Assembly: GCA_039028795.1 (NCBI GenBank) | Contig: JBCCHJ010000016.1 | Location: forward strand, 1 to 64,000 | DNA: 64,000 nt | Direction of reading: 5' to 3' | DNA from: Thermohalobaculum sp039028795 | GTDB taxonomy: Bacteria; Pseudomonadota; Alphaproteobacteria; Rhodobacterales; Rhodobacteraceae | Shown: positions 24,577-32,008 of the stretch, one piece after another | Layout: every line of letters begins with the position of its first letter | Position numbering within the stretch: position 1 is the first letter of the stretch | Position numbers and translations under genes: made by a program | The notes under the pieces: generated by a model | Database searches by the model: none | Told to the model about the DNA's origin: nothing | Seen by the model: the letters and a program-made list of their open reading frames with translations, nothing else

Positions 24577-25353
24577 CTATTCAGGGTCTTCGGCTGCGAA
24601 GATTACCCCGACACGATTACGGACATCGCCGAAAAAGTCGATGGGAAGCACCTCGACAGCGGTGCGGAGTACAGTACGGCTATCCGGACGGTTCTTTTCC
24701 GGGATCTGTGCCCAGGTAACATCGTCGATCTCTTTTTCATGAGACCGGCGCGCGTAGTAGGTGCCGAACCGATCCCGGTCCGGATAGTCATCATAGTCGA
24801 CGCCGATGCCAGACAGCATATCCAGCATCTGGCCCTGGTTCTTGCCGTCGAGGTCCTGATGCGGAAAATGCGCCCGCGCGACCATCGAGACTGCGTTCTT
24901 CCTGCAATCCAAAGCCCGCCACATCAGGATATTGGCAGCCTCTGATCGGTTAGGGACTTGCCAGACCCGGGCATCGAAAGCGGCGAGGTTTTTGTCCCCT
25001 ACTATGCGGTTGAACTTGGCAGAAGCGAGGGATGCCAGCACCGAGCTGAGCTTTTGCACCCGTCCGTCGAAGAACGATCCCTGCCCCTCGTCCGCCTGGA
25101 GGATCAAGCTGATCTCATCCGACTGAACATAGCCGATCCGGGCCTGGGATTCTTCGACAAGGAACGCACAGGTTTCACGCATGGCGTTGGAGATGCGGGG
25201 ATCAAAGGGCCGCTTATAGCCCTTTGTAAACTTGGAAAAGCCGCGGCCATCGATCCGCACCGCAATGGGCAGCATTGGGTCCAGACGGCGCTGTGCCTCG
25301 ACGGCCTCATAGGCCTTCATGCGATCGCCAAGTTCGTCCTTCGAGGCCATCAT
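24577..25353 (-). CDS. Thg1-like tRNA 3'-5' polymerase (TLP)
   Basis: 258 residues from ATG 25353, whose bases overlap the stop of the upstream gene (ATGA). Motif RIDGRGFSKFTK (Asp35-Gly36) and QSDEISL (Asp79) supply the metal ligands of the reverse-polymerase fold shared with tRNA-His guanylyltransferase. The HINN-type motif that marks eukaryotic Thg1 is not present; the region reads LDCRKNAVS, as in bacterial Thg1-like proteins. Those enzymes add nucleotides in the 3'-5' direction to repair 5'-truncated tRNAs. It is embedded between two acyl-CoA dehydrogenase genes, which gives no functional clue. An upstream extension to 25425 in the same frame is considered spurious because it overlaps the preceding gene. 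Confidence 0.88.
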   Translation of the reverse strand: MMASKDELGDRMKAYEAVEAQRRLDPMLPIAVRIDGRGFSKFTKGYKRPFDPRISNAMRETCAFLVEESQARIGYVQSDEISLILQADEGQGSFFDGRVQKLSSVLASLASAKFNRIVGDKNLAAFDARVWQVPNRSEAANILMWRALDCRKNAVSMVARAHFPHQDLDGKNQGQMLDMLSGIGVDYDDYPDRDRFGTYYARRSHEKEIDDVTWAQIPEKNRPDSRTVLRTAVEVLPIDFFGDVRNRVGVIFAAEDPE

Positions 25354-26399
25354 CGCGTTGTTATCATTGGCCAAAGCTGTTCGGCCCCTTTGGCCGCAAT
25401 ATGGGTGCCCAGACGGACAGCCCAATCGCTTTCGGTGCCAAAGTCATTGCGCCAGCCGAACATGCGTCGGGTGAACATTTGCAGCGTGTAGTCCTGGGTC
25501 CAACCGATGGCGCCATGGGCCTGGTGGGCGATGCCAGCGCCTTTTTCCACCGCCTCGCCGCAACGGATCTTGGCAGCGGCCACTTCCAAGAATGCCGCTT
25601 CGGTCAGGTGGTTTTCAGTCGACAGCGTATCGGCGGCAGAGCCAGACGCTGTAAGCGCTGCTGCGACCTCTCCTGCAAGAATCGCCAGGTTCTGCTGTAC
25701 GGCCTGGAATTTACCGATCTTGCGGCCGAAGGCTTCCCGCTCGCCAGTGTAGTCCGTGGTCATCGACAAAGCGGTTTCCAACGCACCCGTCATCTGGCAG
25801 GCCCGGGCCACGGCGCCAATACGTTCGACGGCGGCGGCCCCACCGGGCATATCTGCCATGATCTGGGGGGTTGCACCGTCAAAAGTGACATCGGCCCGAT
25901 GATCGCCCATATCGGCGGCACGAGGCGTGATCACCACGTCGCCCGGCATGAAGGTCATCAACTGATCCGCGACGATCACCACCAACGCCCCAGCCCCGGC
26001 GGCATGGGGTATGGCGCGTGCGGCTCCTGTGACCTTTGCATTCGTCAAGGTCAGCCGATCGCGCGCGCGGACCGGCAGGATGGCCAGCGGCCCCTTGGGC
26101 ACGTCCAACCCAGCCTCGGCCATGGCCCAGCCTGCGATCAGGGTTTCCGCCAGCGCGACTGGGCAGGCGTATTGCCCTGCGATGCGCAGAATCTCGAACC
26201 CAGCCGCCAGAGACACCCCTGCCCCGCCCTTGTTTTCAGGGACCCAGGCGCGGGTCAGGCCAGCCTCTTCCAGGGCTTGCCAAAGCGGGACCAGATGGGC
26301 CTCGTCCTTTGCCGCATTCACCGTCTGCGGATCCGCCAGATCAGCTAGAATCCGTGCCGTTGCTTCGACGATCATGCTCTGTTCGTCAGTGTCGCTCAC
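25350..26399 (-). CDS. Acyl-CoA dehydrogenase-like subunit
   Basis: 349 residues from GTG 26399, selected because AGGAGG (26406-26411) is six bases upstream; the longer ORF to 26462 has no such site. The N-terminal domain (LVPLWQALEEAGLTRAWVPE) and the C-terminal GIAHQAHGAIGWTQDYTLQ helix are typical, but the central FAD-binding beta domain is weakly conserved and the usual catalytic Glu is not seen. It probably pairs with the acyl-CoA dehydrogenase at 23377-24537 in a heteromeric enzyme. The divergent MFS gene starts 160 bases away. Confidence 0.82.
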   Translation of the reverse strand: MSDTDEQSMIVEATARILADLADPQTVNAAKDEAHLVPLWQALEEAGLTRAWVPENKGGAGVSLAAGFEILRIAGQYACPVALAETLIAGWAMAEAGLDVPKGPLAILPVRARDRLTLTNAKVTGAARAIPHAAGAGALVVIVADQLMTFMPGDVVITPRAADMGDHRADVTFDGATPQIMADMPGGAAAVERIGAVARACQMTGALETALSMTTDYTGEREAFGRKIGKFQAVQQNLAILAGEVAAALTASGSAADTLSTENHLTEAAFLEVAAAKIRCGEAVEKGAGIAHQAHGAIGWTQDYTLQMFTRRMFGWRNDFGTESDWAVRLGTHIAAKGAEQLWPMITTR

Positions 26400-26558
26400 C
26401 GTGGTCCTCCTGGCTATTCGGTTAGCCAAATTGGCTAAAGCCGTAAAGGCATCGCCCCGCACGTCCTCCGTCGATCACGAGAGAGATGATAACCGCCAGG
26501 GCTTGGCAGACCCCTGTCTTTCGGGTGACCATAGAAATCTTGCACATGCGGGATAAAT

Positions 26559-27755
26559 TTGAAGGAACGCAATCTGCCGCTTTCTGCGCCCCGTTCATTG
26601 GCCTTGGCCATCGCCCCGCTGGCGATTGCAGAGACCCTGTTTTGGGCGGCATATTACTATTCGTTCCCTGGGCTTCTGCCAGCATGGGAGGCGGATCTTG
26701 GTTGGTCCCGGTCAGAGATCGCCGGAGCCTTTACCGCGGCGCTGATCCTAACCGGCGTCTTGGCCCCACAAGCCGGGCGGCTGATCGACCGAGGCCTTGC
26801 GAAGACGACCTTTGTCGGCGCGGGCATTGCCGGTGCAGCGCTTTTGATTGCGCTCTCGATGGTGCAAGAGCTTTGGCAATTCTGGGCGATCTGGCTGTGC
26901 CTGGGCGTGATCAACGCGGCCTGTCTTTATGAAGCCTGCTTTGCGATCATCACGGTCACCGTCGGCGCACAGGCCAAGAAGGCGATCACTGTCACCACGC
27001 TTTATGCAGGGTTCGCCGGCACCATCAGCTTTCCATCGGCCTACGCATTGACCGAGTGGATGGGCTGGCGCGGGGCAGTCATAACTGCAGGGGCGCTGAT
27101 GTTGGCGGTAGCGATCCCGCTCGCCCTGCTGGGGTTCAGATGGATCGAGGCACACCGTGCCCCTGCCGCAGAAACCCCGCAAGGCACCGGTGGGGAAGGC
27201 CGCGCGGCGCTGCGCAATCCGGTCTTTTGGTATATTGCGATCGCCTTTTCGACGATCGGCATCGTCCACGGTATGATCATCAGCCATATCCGCCCGATCC
27301 TGGATGATCGGGACGTTGCCACTGCCCTGGCTGTCTTCATCGCCAGCATGTTCGGACCGATGCAGGTTCTGGGACGCGTCCTGATGGTGACCTTGGGCAA
27401 AGGCCTTTCAACGATTTTCCAAGGCATTTTGTGCTTTTGCGGGATCGCGGGGGGATTGGCGCTGCTGTATTTGGCCCGGATGGAGCCGTGGTTGGCACTG
27501 GTCTTCGTCGTACCCTATGGCGCATCTTATGGCGTTGTCTCCATTGTGCGCCCGGTTCTGACGGCCGAGTATCTGGGCCGCGCCGGGTTCGGTGTGATTT
27601 CCGGCATGTTGGGCGCACCCTACATGCTGGGCTTTGCTGCCGGTCCCACCCTGGCCGCCCTGATCTGGGGGGCGGCAGGGTATGATGTTGTGATCATGTT
27701 CGGGTTCGTGCTGACGTTGACCGGGCTGGGGCTGACCCTGCTGGCCAGGCAGTAG
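26559..27755 (+). CDS. MFS transporter
   Basis: 398 residues with about 12 hydrophobic segments and a central cytoplasmic loop near residues 190-215. The Gly-rich, Pro-containing helices and the short Arg-containing loop GRLIDRGL between helices 2 and 3 fit the major facilitator superfamily, close to the monocarboxylate/oxalate antiporter-like group. Substrate is unknown. TTG 26559 is used since no ATG fits well. The last 155 bases of the gene recur 600 bases downstream as a decayed copy (28197-28352). Confidence 0.85.
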   Translation: MKERNLPLSAPRSLALAIAPLAIAETLFWAAYYYSFPGLLPAWEADLGWSRSEIAGAFTAALILTGVLAPQAGRLIDRGLAKTTFVGAGIAGAALLIALSMVQELWQFWAIWLCLGVINAACLYEACFAIITVTVGAQAKKAITVTTLYAGFAGTISFPSAYALTEWMGWRGAVITAGALMLAVAIPLALLGFRWIEAHRAPAAETPQGTGGEGRAALRNPVFWYIAIAFSTIGIVHGMIISHIRPILDDRDVATALAVFIASMFGPMQVLGRVLMVTLGKGLSTIFQGILCFCGIAGGLALLYLARMEPWLALVFVVPYGASYGVVSIVRPVLTAEYLGRAGFGVISGMLGAPYMLGFAAGPTLAALIWGAAGYDVVIMFGFVLTLTGLGLTLLARQ

Positions 27756-27771
27756 ATTAACGTCGTTAATC
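27755..27771. repeat. 17-bp perfect inverted repeat at the MFS stop codon
   Basis: GATTAACG-T-CGTTAATC, starting at the last base of the stop codon. No T-run follows, so it could be a weak terminator, an operator, or a scar of the duplication that copied the end of this gene. Confidence 0.6.
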
Positions 27772-27790
27772 CTCGCAAAGAGGCCAAAGC

Positions 27791-28162
27791 ATGTATGGAT
27801 ACCTAATTACGGTTTTGATGGCCGCGGCACTCGCGTCCTGCGCGGCACCTGCATCCGCGAAAGTCCTGGAACCAGGTGTCTATTGCGATAACGAGCGGCT
27901 TGAAAAGGAACTTGCTGTCGCTGAGAAAACAGCTGAACAGGGGAACCTTCACGCCGGACTCCATCAAATGCGGCGCATTAAGGACGCAATTTCCGCGTTG
28001 CAAAAAATGGAGAAAGACGAGGCGACACTGGAACAATTGGCTATGGCGCAACGGCGTTTTGAAGCCGTAGTCAAAGAGTTCTCCAGATTATACGGACTGT
28101 CCAAAACTAGGCCTCGAAAGACTTTGCTGATTGACCCCAGATGCCTGAGATCCCCAAGTTGA
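27791..28162 (+). CDS. Small probable lipoprotein, copy 1
   Basis: 123 residues. The N-terminus is a signal peptide with a lipobox-like LASC at residues 14-17; an AxA cleavage in PASAK is the alternative. The mature part is largely helical with heptad-like Leu/Ile spacing (residues about 40-95), so a short coiled coil is likely. A CDNE segment near residue 32 and a DAISALQKM-x-TLEQL pattern are shared weakly with the protein at 28405. Function unknown. It lies 36 bases after the MFS gene and probably belongs to its transcript. Confidence 0.65.
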   Translation: MYGYLITVLMAAALASCAAPASAKVLEPGVYCDNERLEKELAVAEKTAEQGNLHAGLHQMRRIKDAISALQKMEKDEATLEQLAMAQRRFEAVVKEFSRLYGLSKTRPRKTLLIDPRCLRSPS

Positions 28163-28196
28163 GTCGTCGGCAGGTCCCAGAAAAAGAACCGATCTG

Positions 28197-28352
28197 TTCT
28201 CGGGTATGGTGGGCGCATCCTACATGCTGGGCTTTGCCGCGGGGTCCATCCTGGCAGCTCTGATCTGGGAGACGGCGGGGTACCATGTTGTGATCACATT
28301 GGGGTTCGTGCTGACATTGACCGGGCTGGGGTTGATCCTGCTAGCCGAGTAA
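28197..28352 (+). pseudogene. Remnant copy of the MFS gene 3' end
   Basis: The segment aligns base for base with 27597-27752 at an offset of exactly 600 bases. About 50 codons are readable in the matching frame (SYMLGFAAG, LIWETAGYHVV, LTLTGLGLILLAE) and end at TAA 28350-28352, one codon earlier than the parent gene. There is no start codon or upstream part of the transporter, so it is a non-functional 3' fragment left by a tandem duplication and deletion. Confidence 0.9.
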
Positions 28353-28404
28353 GCAGCGACGCAGTAAACTAACGCATCAATTAGTTGGTGCAGGCGTGAG
28401 TCGG

Positions 28405-28986
28405 ATGAACAGCAGAATTGCTTTAGGAACTATATTTTTGTTTGTTCCTCCTTTGTTTTTTGTTGATAATTCAAGTATTGGCGAGCTTCCTGATGACGCT
28501 AAGCCTTATAAAACTCAATACAGAAAGCCATTTTTATTTTGCCAAAACGAGGAATTTCAGAAGCTCCGAGATGCTCTTGCGGTTGACAGATTTGAATTCG
28601 AACTTCGCCGTGGAGTCGCCAAAGCGAACTTAGCCATAAGCTCTCTAGAAAAGTTTAGGCAAGATCAAACGGTTACAGAGCAGTTAGAGACTTTGCGCGA
28701 AGAACGTGACGCGCTGAAAGCACTTCTGGACCCTAAGACCCGAATAAAGGCTTACAATCATCTATTAAAAGAACGATCGACGCATTGGCTTGCAATCAAA
28801 TCACTGAGAGACGAGCCTGACAGCAAAGAAAAACAAGAAGAATTGGATGCGTTAGAAAGAAAGATAAACTCAGCGCATCGAAAGTTGCATGGGATTGATC
28901 AACTCAGAGGCCGTCTGCACCAGTCGGACGATCGCGACCTCCGATGTTGGCGTTTTATCAGTCCGGCCGATCCCCAGCCAACGTGA
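28405..28986 (+). CDS. Hypothetical exported coiled-coil protein, copy 2
   Basis: 193 residues from ATG 28405 (GTG 28396 possible). A short hydrophobic N-terminus (IALGTIFLFVPPLFF) acts as a signal peptide or anchor. The rest is highly charged and helical, with likely coiled coil at about 60-110 and 125-170. FCQNEEFQKL and AISSLEKF-x-TVTEQL mirror the layout of the protein at 27791, so the two look like diverged copies. The DNA is more AT-rich than its surroundings. The last 29 bases overlap the convergent dioxygenase gene, and the C-terminal residues there look accidental, which suggests a displaced stop codon. Confidence 0.6.
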   Translation: MNSRIALGTIFLFVPPLFFVDNSSIGELPDDAKPYKTQYRKPFLFCQNEEFQKLRDALAVDRFEFELRRGVAKANLAISSLEKFRQDQTVTEQLETLREERDALKALLDPKTRIKAYNHLLKERSTHWLAIKSLRDEPDSKEKQEELDALERKINSAHRKLHGIDQLRGRLHQSDDRDLRCWRFISPADPQPT

Positions 28987-29803
28987 TGCGCCACATCTCG
29001 CGGCGATGGCCGTCATAGTCATTAATCGCGCAGTGTTGCGATGACCGGTTATCCCAGATCACCAACGTTCCCGGTGCCCATCGGACCCGGGCGGTGAATT
29101 CCGGCTGGATCTGATGGGTGAAAAGGAAGTCCAACATCCCAACGCTTTCCGTCGCGGTCCAGCCATCGAAATGGGTTGTGTGCGACCGGTTCACATAAAG
29201 CGCCTTTCTGCCGGTTTCCGGGTGGGTCCGGATGACCGGATGCAGGGCCGTCATTGTATCATCCTTACCGGTGCCCTTCATCGAGCCTGTGGCCAAATGT
29301 GCACCGCGCAGTTGCGACGCGTTCTTTGCGGAACTCGAGACCCCTTTCAAGCCGCCCAGCAGCGTCTGCATCCCTTCGGACAGCGCCGCATGAGCCCTGT
29401 ATTGGCAGGCGAAAATGGTATCGCCGCCAACCTGGGGTGTCTCGACACAATAGAGCATCGTCGCCTTGGGCGGGTCAGGTTTGTAGGTGGTATCGGAATG
29501 CCACATGCCGCCGAAATTCGAAGTCTGGTGCGGCTCTTTGGCGATAATGGTGATTTCGGGGTGGCCTTCGATGCCCTTAGCAAAGGGGTATGGCACCGGG
29601 TCGCCGAACTTGGCGGCAACGGCTTTGTAGGCGGCGGGGCTTAATGTCTGGTCCCGAAACACCAGGACCTGGTAATCCAGAAATGCCTGGTGGACGGCGG
29701 TAAAGCCCTGATCGTCCAAGGCGGTCAAATCCAGTCCGGTAACCTCCGCACCCAAAGCTCCGGCCAGCGGTTTGATCTCTGCGCCTGATATCATCCCATC
29801 CAT
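28958..29803 (-). CDS. TauD/TfdA-family Fe(II)/2-oxoglutarate dioxygenase
   Basis: 281 residues. The iron-binding HxD is in GGMWHSDTTY, the distal His is QHCAINDYDGHRR, and the 2-oxoglutarate-binding Arg is in RREMWRITLAGD. Length and motif spacing match taurine and 2,4-D type dioxygenases. Substrate specificity is not readable; alkyl sulfonates, carnitine-like or aryloxy acids are all possible. The 5' end lies about 110 bases from the divergent CoA-transferase gene, so the two may share a regulatory region. Confidence 0.92.
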   Translation of the reverse strand: MDGMISGAEIKPLAGALGAEVTGLDLTALDDQGFTAVHQAFLDYQVLVFRDQTLSPAAYKAVAAKFGDPVPYPFAKGIEGHPEITIIAKEPHQTSNFGGMWHSDTTYKPDPPKATMLYCVETPQVGGDTIFACQYRAHAALSEGMQTLLGGLKGVSSSAKNASQLRGAHLATGSMKGTGKDDTMTALHPVIRTHPETGRKALYVNRSHTTHFDGWTATESVGMLDFLFTHQIQPEFTARVRWAPGTLVIWDNRSSQHCAINDYDGHRREMWRITLAGDRPD

Positions 29804-29915
29804 GATAGCCGGGCCCTCTGCCTGCCGCCCCTTGCCTGGGGCACTTCGCGGCGTAGACTACAGGGCAAAGCCATCCGGTCAAACCGGCGGCGACAGACAT
29901 CAGGGAGTGGATGGT

Positions 29916-31109
29916 ATGCCCCACAAGCCCGCGTCCAGCGCGCTGGACCACATCCGTGTTTTGGACCTGACCCGTGTACGGTCCGGGCCGACCTGCGTGC
30001 GTCAGCTCGCCGATTGGGGCGCGGATGCGATCAAGATCGAGATGCCCGCGGCATTGGAGGCCGATGGCGCCTTGGGTGCAGGGCGGGCAACGTCGGATTT
30101 CCAGAACCTACACCGGAACAAGCGGTCCCTGACGCTGAATCTGAAAGACCCGTCGGGCAAAGCCGTCTTCATGAAGCTGCTCGAGACCGCCGATGTGGTC
30201 GTCGAAAACTTCCGCCCCGATGTGAAAACCCGCCTTGGGATCGACTATGACGCCTTGGCCGCAGTGAACCCGCGGATCATCTTGGCGAGCATTTCCGGAT
30301 TTGGGCAGGACGGGCCCTATGCGAAGCGCCCAGGCTTTGATCAGATCGCCCAAGGTATGGGGGGACTGATGTCCATCACCGGCGAGCCCGGGCGCGGCCC
30401 AATGCGTGTGGGCATCCCCGTGGCGGATCTGACGGCGGGACACTTCACCGCTCAGGCGATCCTGATCGCGCTGCTGGAGCGGGAGAAATCCGGCAAGGGC
30501 CAATGGGTGCAGTCTTCTCTGCTGCAGGCCCAGATCGCCATGTTGGACTTTCAAGCGACGCGCTGGCTGATCGACCAGGAAACGCCGCCTCAGGCCGGCA
30601 ATGATCACCCGACCTCTATGCCGACGGGCCGGTTTACCACGACCGATGGGTCGATCAACATCGCGGTTTCTGGCAAGGTGACGTGGGAGCGGTTCGCCCA
30701 TGCCTGCGGCAAATCGGAATGGATTGACGACGCACGTTTCAAAACCGGCCAGAACCGGCACGAAAGCCGCGCCGACCTGAATGCGGAAATCCAGGCCGTG
30801 ATCGGCACCAACACCTCGAAGCACTGGGTCGATCTGATGAACGAAGCCGGGTGTCCTTGCGGCCCTGTCTACACAATCGATGAGACGTTTGACGACCCGC
30901 AGGTGCAGCATCTGGGGATGGCAGCAGATATCGACACGCTTCCATTCGGCCAGACGCAAATGGTGGCGCAACCAATCAAGATGTCCCGCACGAACACCTC
31001 GATGGCCGCACACCCGCCGGATCGCGGAGAGCATACCGATGAGTTGCTGACGGAAGCCGGGTACTCAGCGGAAGACATTGCCCAGATGCGCACAAACAAT
31101 GTGGTTTGA
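29916..31109 (+). CDS. CaiB/BaiF family III CoA-transferase
   Basis: 397 residues from ATG 29916, with GGGAG upstream; a longer frame reaching 29772 overlaps the dioxygenase and is not used. The N-terminus HIRVLDLTRVRSGPTCVRQLADWGADAIKIE is family-typical, as are NKRSLTLNLKDPSGK, VENFRPDVKTRLGIDYDAL and ISGFGQDGPYAKRPGFDQIAQG. The catalytic Asp is expected in VGIPVADLTAG. Enzymes of this class move CoA between carboxylic acids. With the hydratase at 31196 and the CitE-like lyase at 51096 it fits CoA-dependent organic-acid breakdown. Confidence 0.92.
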   Translation: MPHKPASSALDHIRVLDLTRVRSGPTCVRQLADWGADAIKIEMPAALEADGALGAGRATSDFQNLHRNKRSLTLNLKDPSGKAVFMKLLETADVVVENFRPDVKTRLGIDYDALAAVNPRIILASISGFGQDGPYAKRPGFDQIAQGMGGLMSITGEPGRGPMRVGIPVADLTAGHFTAQAILIALLEREKSGKGQWVQSSLLQAQIAMLDFQATRWLIDQETPPQAGNDHPTSMPTGRFTTTDGSINIAVSGKVTWERFAHACGKSEWIDDARFKTGQNRHESRADLNAEIQAVIGTNTSKHWVDLMNEAGCPCGPVYTIDETFDDPQVQHLGMAADIDTLPFGQTQMVAQPIKMSRTNTSMAAHPPDRGEHTDELLTEAGYSAEDIAQMRTNNVV

Positions 31110-31195
31110 ATTCCATCTAGGATACAGAACGGCGATCCGAGCCTGGGAGGCCCTCCACACCATGCACGGCGTATAAGATAAATAGGATACACACT

Positions 31196-31981
31196 ATGAC
31201 CGACAAAATGCTCATGCGCCGGGATGGCGCGATCGGCCACATGATTTTCAATCAGCCGGAAAAGCGGAACGCGGTCAGCCTGTCCATGTGGGAACGCGCG
31301 CGGGAGATCCTGGACGACTTCGAGCAAGACCCAGAGATCCGCGTCGTCGTGTTGTCGGGCGCCGGGGGCAAATCGTTCGTGTCTGGCGCCGATATCTCCG
31401 AGTTTGAATCCCAGCGCGGCACCGCCGAGGCGCAGCAGCACTACAATACCCAAACCGCCCAGGTCTATGATCGGATAGAGGCCTTCCCAATACCCACCAT
31501 CGCTATGATCAACGGTTTCTGCATCGGCGGCGGCCTGAACTTGGCCTGTAATTGCGACATCCGAATTTGCTCGGACGATCTGCAGATCGCCATGCCTGCC
31601 GCGAAACTCGCGCTGGGATACCCGTTCCCGGCCATCAAGCGTTTGGCCAATGTTGTCGGCATCGCCAATGCGCGCCACCTGATGTTCACGGCCCAACGCA
31701 TGAATGCAGACTGGGCGCTGAATGCCGGCTTCGCTCAGCAAATCGTGCCCAAGGCCGATCTGGAACAAACTGTCACCGACTATGCAAATACCATCGCAGC
31801 AAACGCGCCGATGACGGTAGCGGCAATGAAGTTTATCTCGACGCAGGTGCTTGCCGATCCGGGTGACCGCGATCTTGACAGGTGTACCCAGATGGTGGCC
31901 GACTGTTTCGCGTCCGAGGACTTCAAAGAAGGCCGCCGCGCCTTCATGGAAAAGCGCAAACCACAGTTTCAGGGAAAGTAG
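31196..31981 (+). CDS. Enoyl-CoA hydratase/isomerase family protein
   Basis: 261 residues of crotonase fold. Oxyanion-hole segments are SFVSGADISEFES and GFCIGGGLNLACNCDIR. The usual two catalytic Glu positions are Asn (GGGLNL) and Ala (MPAAKLALG), so normal hydration is doubtful. It follows the CoA-transferase by 86 bases and precedes the molybdenum hydroxylase by 27 bases, suggesting one transcription unit. A related complete hydratase lies at 50332. Confidence 0.85.
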   Translation: MTDKMLMRRDGAIGHMIFNQPEKRNAVSLSMWERAREILDDFEQDPEIRVVVLSGAGGKSFVSGADISEFESQRGTAEAQQHYNTQTAQVYDRIEAFPIPTIAMINGFCIGGGLNLACNCDIRICSDDLQIAMPAAKLALGYPFPAIKRLANVVGIANARHLMFTAQRMNADWALNAGFAQQIVPKADLEQTVTDYANTIAANAPMTVAAMKFISTQVLADPGDRDLDRCTQMVADCFASEDFKEGRRAFMEKRKPQFQGK

Positions 31982-32008
31982 GACGGGGCCGTCCTGCGAG
32001 GGTACCGA

